Shown: one piece after another, positions 26,732 to 35,410 of the stretch
How the letters are laid out: every line of letters begins with the position of its first letter
Position numbering within the stretch: the stretch's first letter is position 1
Origin: Chthoniobacterales bacterium
Lineage (GTDB): Bacteria > Verrucomicrobiota > Verrucomicrobiia > Chthoniobacterales > JAATET01
Length of the DNA stretch: 64,000 nucleotides
NCBI GenBank assembly: GCA_036569045.1
Contig: DATCRI010000028.1
Coordinates: 1 to 64,000, forward strand
Direction of reading: 5' to 3'
Program-made: the position numbers and the translations under genes
Notes under the pieces: generated by a model
Databases searched by the model: none
The model's input: only the letters and a program-made list of their open reading frames with translations
Told to the model about the DNA's origin: nothing

Positions 26732-28016
26732 TTTTGCGGCGGCCGGGTTCTGAATATGCGGGGTCGTCGAAGGTGCCAAGCTCCCTCGCCAGCCGGGCAA
26801 AGATATCCAGCACGCGGTCGAGATCTTCGTCCGTATGCGTGGCCATGAAACTTGTGCGAACGATCGCCTCGCCGTAGCGGACGGCCGGGTAGATCGCCGG
26901 CGTGGCAAACACGCCCTCCTCGTAAAGACGCTGGGTGAACTGGAACGCCCGCGCCTCGCTGCCGATGAGAATCGGGACGATCGGCGTCTGCGTGGTGCCG
27001 ATCTTGAAGCCGAGCGACTTGAAGCCCTCGTGCATCTTGCGGGTATTGCGCCACAGCGCGTCGATCCGCTCGGGCTCGCTCTGCATGAGCTCGAGCGCCT
27101 TCAGCACGCCCCCCGCCACCGCGGGCGCCAGCGAAGCCGTGAAAATGAAGCAGCGCGCCTTGTGCCGGAGAAATTCGATGACTTCCTTCGAGCCGGCGAT
27201 GAAGCCGCCCATCGAGCCAAGCGACTTCGAGAACGTGCCCATCACGAGGTCGACATCGTCGTTCACGCCAAAATGGTGCACCGTGCCGCGACCGAGCGGC
27301 CCGAGCACGCCCAGGGCGTGAGCCTCGTCGACGTAGGTGAGCGCGCCGTATTCCTTCGCGGCCTCGATGATTGGCGGAAGGTCCGCAATGTCGCCCGACA
27401 TGCTGAAGACGCCGTCGAGGACCACCAGCTTGCCGGTCGCCTCGGGCAGACGCTTCATCCGGTTCCGCAGCGAGACGGCGGAATTGTGGCGAAAGGGGAC
27501 GAGCTTGGCCGGAGCGAACTGGCAGCCATCGATGATGCTCGCGTGGTTCTCGCGGTCGCAGAGAATCGCATCGTCGTCCTCGGTGAGAGTGGCCAGGGCG
27601 CCCTGGTTTGCAAAAAAGCCGGTCGAGAAGAGGAGCACCGCCTCGCGCTGGAGGAATGTCGCCAGGGCTTCCTCGAGCTGCTCGTGCAGGCGGATGTTGC
27701 CGTTGAGCAAGCGGGAGCCCGTGCAACCGGAACCAAACCGCCGCACCGCATCACAGGCCGCCTCGACCACGCGCTCGTCCTGAGCGAGGCCGAGGTAGTT
27801 GTTCGACCCGATCATGATCTTCTCGGCCCCGTCGCAAACGACGTGATTGCCTGCCGTGTCGTCGATGCGGCGAAAATATGGATAAAAGCCCTGGGCTCGT
27901 GCGTCGGCGGAATCCCGATAATCCCGGCACTTTTGTGTTAAATCTTTCGCCACCTTGGAAATAATAGACCGTTCTTTCGCACGAATTTGTGCCGTCTCAA
28001 TCCATTTCGTCTCCAA
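26622..28016 (-). CDS. PLP-dependent alpha-oxoamine synthase, serine palmitoyltransferase-like
   Basis: 464 aa from TTG at 28016, which has GGAGG 4 nt upstream; GTG at 27953 is an alternative. The family joins an amino acid to an acyl thioester. Seen: GSNNYLGLAQDERV, GSGCTGSRLLNGN, DEAHALGVLGP (Asp/His of the PLP site), catalytic Lys about residue 264 in GTFSKSLGSMGGF, and CFIFTASLAPAV. The last segment resembles Sphingomonas SPT (YIFTASLPPSV). Followed by GNAT and SDR genes, it is best read as SPT starting ceramide synthesis. AONS (BioF) or KBL are less likely given the neighbours. Confidence 0.85.
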   Translation of the reverse strand: METKWIETAQIRAKERSIISKVAKDLTQKCRDYRDSADARAQGFYPYFRRIDDTAGNHVVCDGAEKIMIGSNNYLGLAQDERVVEAACDAVRRFGSGCTGSRLLNGNIRLHEQLEEALATFLQREAVLLFSTGFFANQGALATLTEDDDAILCDRENHASIIDGCQFAPAKLVPFRHNSAVSLRNRMKRLPEATGKLVVLDGVFSMSGDIADLPPIIEAAKEYGALTYVDEAHALGVLGPLGRGTVHHFGVNDDVDLVMGTFSKSLGSMGGFIAGSKEVIEFLRHKARCFIFTASLAPAVAGGVLKALELMQSEPERIDALWRNTRKMHEGFKSLGFKIGTTQTPIVPILIGSEARAFQFTQRLYEEGVFATPAIYPAVRYGEAIVRTSFMATHTDEDLDRVLDIFARLARELGTFDDPAYSEPGRRKNVFDFSLSYAEGSDPLREGAGDVARNGTGFHPAVSR

Positions 28017-28149
28017 AAGCCCTCCGTATCAATCAAAAAGGAGAGCCTCGCATGATCGGAGAGCACGAACCGAGGCAAGGGAAGCGAATCCCGTGCCAGT
28101 GATTACGCCGCTTGCCAGCACCGGTTTTCTCGGTCACTGTCTGGCCCCT

Positions 28150-28223
28150 CGGGGCGTAGCTTAGCTTGGTAGAGCGCCTGGTTTGGGACCAGGAGGTCGC
28201 AGGTTCGAATCCTGTCGCCCCGA
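28150..28223 (+). tRNA. tRNA-Pro (anticodon UGG)
   Basis: 74-nt cloverleaf: acceptor stem CGGGGCG/CGCCCCG with discriminator A, D arm around TAGCTTAGCTTGGTAGAGC, anticodon stem CCTGG/CCAGG with loop TTTGGGA (anticodon TGG), and T arm with GGTTCGAATCC. CCA is not encoded. It is followed by TTTTCTT and an inverted repeat of its own 3' strand, probably a terminator. Confidence 0.97.
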
Positions 28224-28339
28224 TTTTCTTCGACAGGATGAGAACAATCGTTCGACCGCCCGCGCGCGAGCGCCTCCTTTCGCGAAGTCCCGCTCGCGGA
28301 GCCCGGCATTTGCCGGGATAATCCTGTCGCCCCGATTTT
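28208..28339. repeat. Duplicated tRNA-Pro 3' end flanking a 92-bp insert
   Basis: A 20-nt sequence covering the tRNA-Pro 3' end and following T run (AATCCTGTCGCCCCGATTTT) occurs at 28208-28227 and again at 28320-28339. A 9-bp inverted copy of ATCCTGTCG lies between them at 28231-28239. The insert also holds a CCCGGCA/TGCCGGG hairpin at 28302-28317. This is the geometry of an att-like duplication left by a mobile element, or of a repeat using the tRNA end. Confidence 0.8.
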
Positions 28340-28359
28340 TTCGTTTCGCATTTCCCGGA

Positions 28360-28659
28360 ATGTCGCCTCGCCCGCCCGGTTTTCTGACGATGCTGCGCAC
28401 GCTGTTGCGGGATTCGGCGCGGGAAGGCGCCGCCGCCCTCCGGGGCGATCCGGAAATGCCGGCCGAGGAAATCGTCCGCCGGCACGCCATTTGTCGCTCG
28501 AACGCCTGCGGCCAATACCTCGACCTTCACGATCAATGCGCCGAATGCGGCTGCCGCGTGGCGGTGAAGGTCGCCTGGCGCACGGCGGCCTGTCCGCTCG
28601 GGCATTGGCAGGCCCTCACTCCGATCGTCGTGCCGCCGCAGGACCCGCCCGCGACTTGA
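28360..28659 (+). CDS. Small zinc-ribbon-like cysteine-rich protein
   Basis: 99 aa from ATG at 28360. A helical N-terminus (GFLTMLRTLLRDSAREGAAA) is followed by a Cys/His cluster in CRSNACGQYLDLHDQCAECG and CPLGHWQ, which could bind one zinc or Fe-S ion. It resembles small verrucomicrobial and phage-associated zinc-ribbon proteins, but no function is known. It lies just downstream of the tRNA end duplication and may have come with it. Confidence 0.7.
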   Translation: MSPRPPGFLTMLRTLLRDSAREGAAALRGDPEMPAEEIVRRHAICRSNACGQYLDLHDQCAECGCRVAVKVAWRTAACPLGHWQALTPIVVPPQDPPAT

Positions 28660-28695
28660 TTCCCCCGGCGTGACGTGCGACACCGACGCCCTGCC

Positions 28696-29058
28696 ATGCG
28701 CCTCGCCCTGAAAATTCTGGCCGTCCTTTTCGTCATCCTCGCCGGAGCGGCGATCTACGAGGGCGTCCTCAAGGTCCATGCCTACCGCGAGACGCAGTTC
28801 GCCGGGCGCGAGCTCACCCAGGTCCAGTTTCTCTCGCTGGCACGGAACCTCGGTTTCACGTGGCTCTTCGCGGCGATGTATGCGGCCATCGGCGCCGGCC
28901 TCTGGCAGCAGCGGAAGTTCACGTTCATCCTGGTGCTCCTGTTCGCGACGCTCGTCGGCCAGTGGATGAACGTCGGTTACCGCAACGGCTTCGTGCTCTC
29001 GTTCGTCGCCCTCGCGGTGCTCGCCGCGCCGAAGGTGCGGGCGTCATTTCGCAACTGA
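28696..29058 (+). CDS. Small integral membrane protein
   Basis: About 120 aa from ATG at 28696 (an in-frame GTG at 28675 is less likely). Four hydrophobic segments are visible, including LKILAVLFVILAGAAIYEGV, WLFAAMYAAIGAGLW, FILVLLFATLVGQW and FVLSFVALAVLAA. Length and layout fit DUF-type four-helix inner-membrane proteins. No function assigned. It precedes the cyclase-NTPase gene by about 50 nt on the same strand. Confidence 0.75.
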   Translation: MRLALKILAVLFVILAGAAIYEGVLKVHAYRETQFAGRELTQVQFLSLARNLGFTWLFAAMYAAIGAGLWQQRKFTFILVLLFATLVGQWMNVGYRNGFVLSFVALAVLAAPKVRASFRN

Positions 29059-29109
29059 CACGCATTCCGTTTTGAGTTCTGACGCGGCGCGGGTAGGCTG
29101 CCCGGAACG

Positions 29110-31791
29110 ATGAATCCGCCGGTTGGCACCATCACTTTCCTCTTCAGCGACATCGAGGGCAGCACCCGCCTCTGGGAGCAGCATTCGGAGGCGATGCGCC
29201 TGTCCCTGCGCCGACACGACGAGATCCTGCGCAATGCGATGGAGTCGCACCACGGCTTCGTCTTCAAGACGATCGGCGACGCCTTCTGCGTAGCCTTCGA
29301 TCGCGCCGGCGACGCCTTTGCCGCCGCCGCCCAGGTGCAGCACGAATTGCACGAAGAGGAATGGGGCCCAACCGGGCCGCTGAAGGTGCGCATGGCCCTG
29401 CACGTCGGCGCGGCCGAATTCCGCGACGGCGACTACTACGGCAACAGCCTCAATCGCGTCGCCCGCATTCTCGCCGCCGCGCATGGCGGTCAGGTGCTGC
29501 TTTCGCTGCCGGTCGAGGAACTCGTCCGCGACCACATCGCGCCCGGCCTCATGCTGCGCGACCTGGGCGAGCGCCGCCTGCGCGACCTCATTCGCCCGGA
29601 GCATCTCTTCCAGCTCGTTCTTGCCGGCCTGCCGGCGGACTTCCCGCCGCTGCGCTCGCTGGAAGTCACGCCGAACAATCTTCCGACGCTGTTGAATACC
29701 TTCGTCGGCCGCGGCCAGGAGCGCGACACCGTGAAGCAGTTGCTCGCGACCACTCGCCTGCTCACGCTCACCGGCACCGGCGGCACGGGCAAGACGCGCC
29801 TCTCCATTCAGGTCGCCGAGGAATCCCTCGCCGAATATCCCGACGGCGTCTGGCTCGTGGAACTCGCGACCATTTCCGATCCCGACCGCATCGTCGAACT
29901 CATGGCCGAGACCGTGGGCCAGCGCGAGGAACCCGGCGAATCCCGCCGCGCCGCGCTCATCCGCTACCTCTGCGGCCGGCGCATGCTTCTCATCATCGAC
30001 AACTGCGAGCACCTGCTCGAGGCCTGCGCCGATCTCGTCGCCGAAATGCTCCGCAGCTGCAGCACCATCCGCATTCTCGCGACCAGCCGCGCCTCGCTCG
30101 GCATCGCGGGCGAACGCACCTGGGCCGTGCCGCCGCTCAGCGTGCTGAATCCCGCCCGGGACCTCTTTCAGATTTCCGACATCGTCGGCGTGGTGTCCCA
30201 ATACGAGGCCGTTCGCCTTTTCATCGACCGCGCCGCCGCCGTGAAGCCCGGCTTCGAAGTCACCCGGCAGAACGCCGCCGCCATCGCCCAGATCTGCTGG
30301 CGACTCGACGGCATCCCGCTCGCGATCGAGCTCGCCGCCGCCCGCGCCCGCGTCCTCACGCCGGAACAGATCGCCCAGCGCCTCGACGACCGCTTTCGCC
30401 TGCTCACCGGCGGCGGCCGCTCCGTCCTGCCGCACCAGCAGACGCTGCGCACGCTCATCGACTGGAGCTACGACCTGCTCTCCGAGAGCGAGCGCGTGCT
30501 CTTTCGCCGACTCGGCGTCTTCGGCGGCGGCCGCACGATCGAGGCCATCGAGGCCGTCTGCACCGGCGACGGCGTCGACACCTACGACGCGCTCGACCTG
30601 CTCCAGCTCCTCGTCGACAAGTCGCTCCTCAGCGTCGAATCGGACGCCACCGACGCGACCCGTTACACGATGATCGAGTCCGTCTGGCAATACGCCCGCG
30701 AGCGCCTCGAAGCCTCCGGCGAATTCCCGGCGCTGCGCGACCGCCACCTCGATTACTTCCTCGTCCTCGCCGAAGAGGCCCGCCCCCAGCTCGAGAGCCT
30801 CAGCACCGCAAGGTGGCTCGACCGCGTCGGCTCCGACATCTTCAACTTCCGCCTCGCCTTCGACTGGGCCGCCGCCAGCACTCCGGAAAACACGCAGAAG
30901 GGACTGCGCATCGTCGCCGCCCTCACCCGTTACATCGAGATCCGTGGCAACTTCGAGGAAGGCAAGGCCGTCATCGAAGATCTGCTCGGGGCTCCCGGCG
31001 CCGAAGCCCCCACGCTCGCCCGCGCCGAGTCGCTCGTCGGCGCCGGCCGCATCGCCTGGTGCCGCGACAATTCCGAGGCGGCCGTCGGCTACTACCGCGA
31101 GGGCGTCGCCCTGTTCGAAAAGCTCGGCCGCACACGCGACGCCATCTTTCACAACGCCTTGCTCGGCTTCGTGGAAACCAACATCGGCATCACCGACGGC
31201 GTCGAAGAGCGCTTCCGGCGCGCGCTGGAGGCTGGCCGCGAACTTCAGGATGTCAGCCTCACCGCGATCGGCCTCAGCGGCATGGGAAGTTTTGCGGCGC
31301 GGCGCGGCGACAATACCGAGGCCCGGCGCCTGCGCGAGGAGAGCCTCGCGATCTACCGCTCGACCGGCGATCAATGGATCTCCGGCTACCTGCTCTGGGG
31401 CATTGCGAAGGCCTGCGCCATCGACGGCGATGCTCCCGCCGCCCGCGCGGCGCTCGAGGAATGGACGGCCATCGCCCGGAAGTTCGGCAACCGCTGGGTC
31501 ACTCCCTACCTCCTCCAGATTTTTGCCGAAGTCCTCCTCATCGAGAAAGACGCCCCCGCTGCCGCCCGGGTTCTCGGCGCCTCCGAGGCCGGCCGCGAAG
31601 CCCTCGGCATCACGCTCGACGTCATCGATCGCGCCGACTGGGAGCGAACGGTGAGCACGCTCGGCCGCGAGCTGGATGCCCCGGCCCGGCTGCGCGAATG
31701 GAATACCGGCCGCCAGCTCGGCCTCTGGGAGGCCATCGACTTCGCCATTCACAACCGCAAGAGATCCGCCGCCGCAGCCGTCGCGGCCTGA
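29110..31791 (+). CDS. Class III nucleotidyl cyclase fused to NB-ARC-like ATPase and TPR region
   Basis: 893 aa. Residues 1-175 form a class III cyclase: metal Asp13 in FLFSDIEGST, Lys53 in FKTIGD, second metal Asp57, and the transition-state Asn115/Arg119 in GNSLNRVARI, so it appears catalytically intact. Residues about 200-480 carry a STAND-type NTPase: Walker A TGTGGTGKT (221-229), Walker B LLIIDNCEHL (about 293-302), and SRASLGIAGER. The C-terminal 400 aa are helical, TPR-like. No DNA-binding domain is seen. It could be a signal-gated cyclase; ligand and output are unknown. Confidence 0.9.
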   Translation: MNPPVGTITFLFSDIEGSTRLWEQHSEAMRLSLRRHDEILRNAMESHHGFVFKTIGDAFCVAFDRAGDAFAAAAQVQHELHEEEWGPTGPLKVRMALHVGAAEFRDGDYYGNSLNRVARILAAAHGGQVLLSLPVEELVRDHIAPGLMLRDLGERRLRDLIRPEHLFQLVLAGLPADFPPLRSLEVTPNNLPTLLNTFVGRGQERDTVKQLLATTRLLTLTGTGGTGKTRLSIQVAEESLAEYPDGVWLVELATISDPDRIVELMAETVGQREEPGESRRAALIRYLCGRRMLLIIDNCEHLLEACADLVAEMLRSCSTIRILATSRASLGIAGERTWAVPPLSVLNPARDLFQISDIVGVVSQYEAVRLFIDRAAAVKPGFEVTRQNAAAIAQICWRLDGIPLAIELAAARARVLTPEQIAQRLDDRFRLLTGGGRSVLPHQQTLRTLIDWSYDLLSESERVLFRRLGVFGGGRTIEAIEAVCTGDGVDTYDALDLLQLLVDKSLLSVESDATDATRYTMIESVWQYARERLEASGEFPALRDRHLDYFLVLAEEARPQLESLSTARWLDRVGSDIFNFRLAFDWAAASTPENTQKGLRIVAALTRYIEIRGNFEEGKAVIEDLLGAPGAEAPTLARAESLVGAGRIAWCRDNSEAAVGYYREGVALFEKLGRTRDAIFHNALLGFVETNIGITDGVEERFRRALEAGRELQDVSLTAIGLSGMGSFAARRGDNTEARRLREESLAIYRSTGDQWISGYLLWGIAKACAIDGDAPAARAALEEWTAIARKFGNRWVTPYLLQIFAEVLLIEKDAPAAARVLGASEAGREALGITLDVIDRADWERTVSTLGRELDAPARLREWNTGRQLGLWEAIDFAIHNRKRSAAAAVAA

Positions 31792-31796
31792 GGTCC

Positions 31797-32594
31797 GTGA
31801 GCACGTTCACCACGCCGGATCCCCGCTTCGCCAGCCTCGGCCGCCTGCTCGGCGCCGGGGCCGTTGCCCGGCTCGCCCGCTCCCATGTCGTCGTGGTCGG
31901 CGTCGGCGGAGTCGGCTCGTGGACCGTCGAAGCCCTCGCGCGCTCCGGCGTCGGCGCGCTGACGCTCGTCGACATGGACGACATCTGCATCACGAACGTC
32001 AACCGCCAGCTCCCCGCCCTCACCTCCACCGTTGGCCAGGCGAAGGTCGCCGTCCTCGCCGAGCGCATCGCCCACATTCATCCCGGCTGCGCCGTCACTC
32101 CCGTCTGCGAATTCCTCACCGAATCGAATGCCGCCCGCCTGCTCGACGGCCCGTTCGACTTCGTCGTGGACGCCACCGATCGCATGTCCGTGAAGGCCGC
32201 CATCCTCGGCACCGCCCGGGCGCGCGGCATTCCCGCCCTCACCGTCGGCGGGGCGGGTGGCCGGGCGGACGCGACCCGCATTCGTTGCGTCGATCTCGCC
32301 GAGGCCGGCGGCGATGAGCTTCTCCGCCAGGTCCGCCGCAAACTCCGGCAGCACTACGGCTGGCCGGGCGGCAACGGCAATTTCTACGACGTCCCCGCCG
32401 TGCTCTCGAGCGAGCCTCCGGCCTACCCGTGGAGCGACGGCCGCGTCTGCGCCACGCCCGAGCCGGATTCGTCGCTCAAGATGGACTGCGCCACCGGCTT
32501 CGGCGCGGCGTGCTTCGTCACCGGGGCCTTCGGGTTCGTCGCTGCCGGCGAGGTCGTCCGCCGATTGGTTCAGGAGCCAAAAAGCCTCGCATAA
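31797..32594 (+). CDS. tcdA: tRNA threonylcarbamoyladenosine dehydratase
   Basis: E1-like (ThiF/MoeB superfamily) cytosolic enzyme of about 265 aa that cyclises t6A37 to ct6A in tRNAs. Motifs: ATP-binding VVVVGVGGVGSWTVEALARSG, DMDDICITNVNRQLPA, then DFVVDATDRMSVKAAI, and the late MDCATGFGAACFVTGAFGF. GTG at 31797 starts 5 nt after the cyclase stop. It converges with tatD and overlaps it by 25 nt. Confidence 0.94.
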   Translation: MSTFTTPDPRFASLGRLLGAGAVARLARSHVVVVGVGGVGSWTVEALARSGVGALTLVDMDDICITNVNRQLPALTSTVGQAKVAVLAERIAHIHPGCAVTPVCEFLTESNAARLLDGPFDFVVDATDRMSVKAAILGTARARGIPALTVGGAGGRADATRIRCVDLAEAGGDELLRQVRRKLRQHYGWPGGNGNFYDVPAVLSSEPPAYPWSDGRVCATPEPDSSLKMDCATGFGAACFVTGAFGFVAAGEVVRRLVQEPKSLA

Positions 32595-33346
32595 TTCCCG
32601 GCCACCGGCCCCGCGAGCTCCGCGACCGGCATCCCGCGCAACTCCGCCAGCCCCGCGTAGACCGCGCCGAGATTGCCGGGATGGTTCACCCGCTCGCCCG
32701 TCGCGGATCGCGCCGCGAACTGGTCGAGTTCCTCCGGCAGCGGCATGTCCGGCGCATCCGTCTCCACCAGCAGCCGATCGAGCGGCACCGCGAGGAACGC
32801 CTCCCGCTTCCGCTCCCGATTCGCCGCGAGGAACGATCCGGAGAACGAGAAATACCCGCCGCGCTCGACAAAGCCGCGCACCATTTCGACCGGCCCGCCA
32901 TACGCATGCAGGAGGAACGGGGGCGCCGTTGCTTCGTGCAGCACCTCGTTCAACGCGCCCCACGCCCGCAGGCAATGGATCGTCACCGGCAATCCGCGCC
33001 GCGCCGCCTCCCCCAACTGCCACCGGAAAATCTCCAGCTGCCGGTCGAAATTCCGATCGGTCTTCCACCGATCGAGCCCGATCTCCCCCACGACGCCTCC
33101 GCCATCCAGCCGCGCGCTCAGTCGCTCCCGCCATTCCGCCGAGACCTCGTCGACCCGCCAGGGATGCACGCCATAGCTCGCGCGAATCCCCGCGTGCGCC
33201 GCCGCCAGCTCCGCCACCGCGGCCCAGTCCGCCTCGCTCGTGCCGTTCACGACCATTCCCGCCACCGCACCGCTCGCGAGAAAGGCGTCGCGCCACGGCG
33301 TGAGCTCCGCCGCCTGCAGGTGGTTGTGGGCGTCGAAGATCTTCAT
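32570..33346 (-). CDS. TatD-family metal-dependent hydrolase
   Basis: 258 aa, the TatD DNase size. It has the N-terminal FDAHNHLQ metal motif, YGVHPWRV, a GEIGLDRWKTDRN loop, IHCLRAWGALNEVL, LLHAYGGPVEM and LLVETDAPDMPLP. TatD enzymes are 3'-5' deoxyribonucleases with two metals; the Asp in VETDAPD fits. The start overlaps the sufE stop (ATGA), so the pair forms a small operon. The sequence deviates from E. coli TatD, so the exact substrate is uncertain. Confidence 0.9.
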   Translation of the reverse strand: MKIFDAHNHLQAAELTPWRDAFLASGAVAGMVVNGTSEADWAAVAELAAAHAGIRASYGVHPWRVDEVSAEWRERLSARLDGGGVVGEIGLDRWKTDRNFDRQLEIFRWQLGEAARRGLPVTIHCLRAWGALNEVLHEATAPPFLLHAYGGPVEMVRGFVERGGYFSFSGSFLAANRERKREAFLAVPLDRLLVETDAPDMPLPEELDQFAARSATGERVNHPGNLGAVYAGLAELRGMPVAELAGPVAGNYARLFGS

Positions 33347-33747
33347 GTCGCCGAGAGCGCGCGGATCCGCTCGCAGACCTTCCCGAGGCCGTGCAGTCGC
33401 GTCGGCGAAAGCACCCGCGCAATGCCGAGGTCCTCGAGCAGCGTCGGCTGGAAATGCGCGGCCTCGGCCGCCTCCGCCCCGTCGTAGAACTCCGCAAGAA
33501 ACGCCGCGAGCCCGCGCACGATTCCCGCCTCCGCATCCAGCCGCAATCGCAATGCTCCGCCGGCCACCTCGCCAGCCAGCCACACGCGCGAGACGCAGCC
33601 GGGCACAAGGTTCGCGTCGATCCGCTCCGCGTCGGTCAGCGGCTCCAGCCGCGACTTCCGCCCCACGATCGCGGCCAGCCGCTCCTGGGGATCGGGCACG
33701 AGCCGGTATTTTTCGGTCCACGCCGTTTGTTTTTCCGCAAGCGTCAC
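33343..33747 (-). CDS. sufE: SufE-family sulfur acceptor
   Basis: About 134 aa. SufE accepts sulfur from a SufS-type cysteine desulfurase and passes it to SufBCD. The sulfur-accepting Cys lies in the canonical LVPGCVSRVWLAGE; other family segments are YRLVPDPQERLAAIVGR and GFVR-like GIVRGLAAFLAEFYDG. GTG at 33745-33747 is chosen; longer in-frame extension is out of character. It is the first gene of a sufE-tatD pair. SufE is here separate from sufBC, with no sufS seen in this window next to it. Confidence 0.9.
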   Translation of the reverse strand: MTLAEKQTAWTEKYRLVPDPQERLAAIVGRKSRLEPLTDAERIDANLVPGCVSRVWLAGEVAGGALRLRLDAEAGIVRGLAAFLAEFYDGAEAAEAAHFQPTLLEDLGIARVLSPTRLHGLGKVCERIRALSAT

Positions 33748-33853
33748 CCCCGCACGATAGCGCGTCGCCCCGCTCCCGACAGGCAGGAAATCCGTCCCGG
33801 GCTTGCAGCGGCTGCGAATCTCGGGTTGGCTAGCGCGCAGACTGCTCCGCAGC

Positions 33854-35410
33854 ATGATGCGATTCGCCGCCCCCCTGCTCCTCGCCAGCGCGCTCCTGCT
33901 TCTGGTCGCTCCGATCGGCGTTCGCGCCCAGGTCCCTGCCGGCGCGCCTCCCGCGGCCGCGAACGGCCCCACCGTCCGCAATCTCGTCTTTCTCATCCGC
34001 GGCCCCGACGGCGTCGTCAGCGCGATTCGCACCACCTCGTTCCAGCAGCAGGGCGCCGTGCTTCTGCTCGTGAATACGAAGGGCGGCCGCGCCATGGTGC
34101 AGGCCCGCACCGTCGCCGGCCAGCTGGCCTGGCTGACCGACGAGCAGCTCGCCGTCGCGAACACCATCGACATCGGCGTTCTCGCCACCCAATACGAGCT
34201 CGCCGCACGCAACATGCCCTCGGTGAAGAAGATGCTCGGCGAAGAAGCCGCCCGCCTGCGCGCCGAGCAGAAACGCCGGGCCGACGCCCTCGCCGCCGAG
34301 AAAAGTGCGGCCGAGGCGCGCATCCAGGCCGCCACCTCCTCCGTTTACGATCCCGGCGCCGGTTACACCGCCGAGGCCCTCGACGGCCTGCTTGCCGCCG
34401 CGGAGGCCGTGCGCGCCGAGAATCCCGCCGCCGCCCCGCGCATCGATGCCTGGGGAAAGCCCTTCCGCGCGCATCTCGAGCGATTGAAAGCCGGCGAAGT
34501 CTACGAGAACGGCGCGTGGATCACGAAGGAGCAGGTCGCCGAACGCGCCCGCGCCGAGCGCGAAGCCGCCTTCCAGCGCAGCCTCGCGGACCTCACGATC
34601 AGCGCCGTCGCCCTGCCCGCGGACGCCATTCAGGGCCTCGCCCGGAATGCCGCGATCTCCGCCGGCGTCGCGATGCTCGTCGGCATCGGCCTCATCGTCT
34701 TCGCGCGGCGCCGCATCGCCATGCGGGCCGTCGGCGTCGCCCTGCTCGTCGGCGGCCCGGGCTATCCCGCCGCCCTCTTCTTCCTTGCCACGCGCACACC
34801 CTCCGGGCTTCCGACGGAATCCACCCCGGCGGACCTGCAACCCGTGCTCCTCGCCCTCGAGGCCGCGGCCGACTCCGCCACGCCCGCGGACAGCCAGACG
34901 CTCTCCGAGGCCGCGGTGAACACCTTCCTCGCGCGGTTTCTCCGGATCGAACGCGCCGCGAACCCCACCGGCTGGGCCGCCACCCGCGAGGCCATCGCCG
35001 TCCGCCTTCTGCCCGATCGCCTGTTCCTGTTCGAGCTCCTCCGCAGCACGGATCGCGAATGGATCATCCGCTACACCCTCGACTTCCGCCCCCCCGGCGT
35101 GACGCCGCCGCTCGTTGTTTCCAGCGTCACCCTCGGCGCCCTCGACCTGCCCACCGGCGTCGCGCAGGCCCTCTGGAGAAATCTCGAGCCGCAGCTCGCC
35201 GGCCTCCTCTCCCGCGTCCATGTCACCGGCGGCCTGAAGATCCAGAATCCCACCGACGGAGCCATCAAACTGGCGCCGCAGACCCTGAAGCCCGACGCCA
35301 GCGCTCCGCTCGTCATCCCTCCTCCGTCTTTTAACGAGAATTCACCCGGCCAATCCCCCACCCCCGAGCGAAAAGAGGAGTCCACCGCATCACCGACTCC
35401 CATGCCATGA
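33854..35410 (+). CDS. Membrane-anchored protein of unknown function
   Basis: About 518 aa from ATG at 33854. A signal peptide or anchor (RFAAPLLLASALLLLVAPIG) precedes a polar, Ala/Glu-rich helical region (LGEEAARLRAEQKRRADALAAEKSAA, split here: EEAARLRAEQKRRADAL and AAEKSAAEAR), likely coiled coil. Two central hydrophobic segments (NAAISAGVAMLVGIGLIVFA and VGVALLVGGPGYPAALFFLA) follow, then a beta-rich C-terminal domain and a Pro/Ser-rich tail. No family recognised. It is coupled by ATGA overlap to the transglutaminase gene. Confidence 0.78.
   Translation: MMRFAAPLLLASALLLLVAPIGVRAQVPAGAPPAAANGPTVRNLVFLIRGPDGVVSAIRTTSFQQQGAVLLLVNTKGGRAMVQARTVAGQLAWLTDEQLAVANTIDIGVLATQYELAARNMPSVKKMLGEEAARLRAEQKRRADALAAEKSAAEARIQAATSSVYDPGAGYTAEALDGLLAAAEAVRAENPAAAPRIDAWGKPFRAHLERLKAGEVYENGAWITKEQVAERARAEREAAFQRSLADLTISAVALPADAIQGLARNAAISAGVAMLVGIGLIVFARRRIAMRAVGVALLVGGPGYPAALFFLATRTPSGLPTESTPADLQPVLLALEAAADSATPADSQTLSEAAVNTFLARFLRIERAANPTGWAATREAIAVRLLPDRLFLFELLRSTDREWIIRYTLDFRPPGVTPPLVVSSVTLGALDLPTGVAQALWRNLEPQLAGLLSRVHVTGGLKIQNPTDGAIKLAPQTLKPDASAPLVIPPPSFNENSPGQSPTPERKEESTASPTPMP

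Noticed and set aside
28052-28102. A 16-codon frame after AAGGAG before tRNA-Pro
   Set aside because: Good ribosome-binding site but too short and without any recognisable peptide; probably chance.
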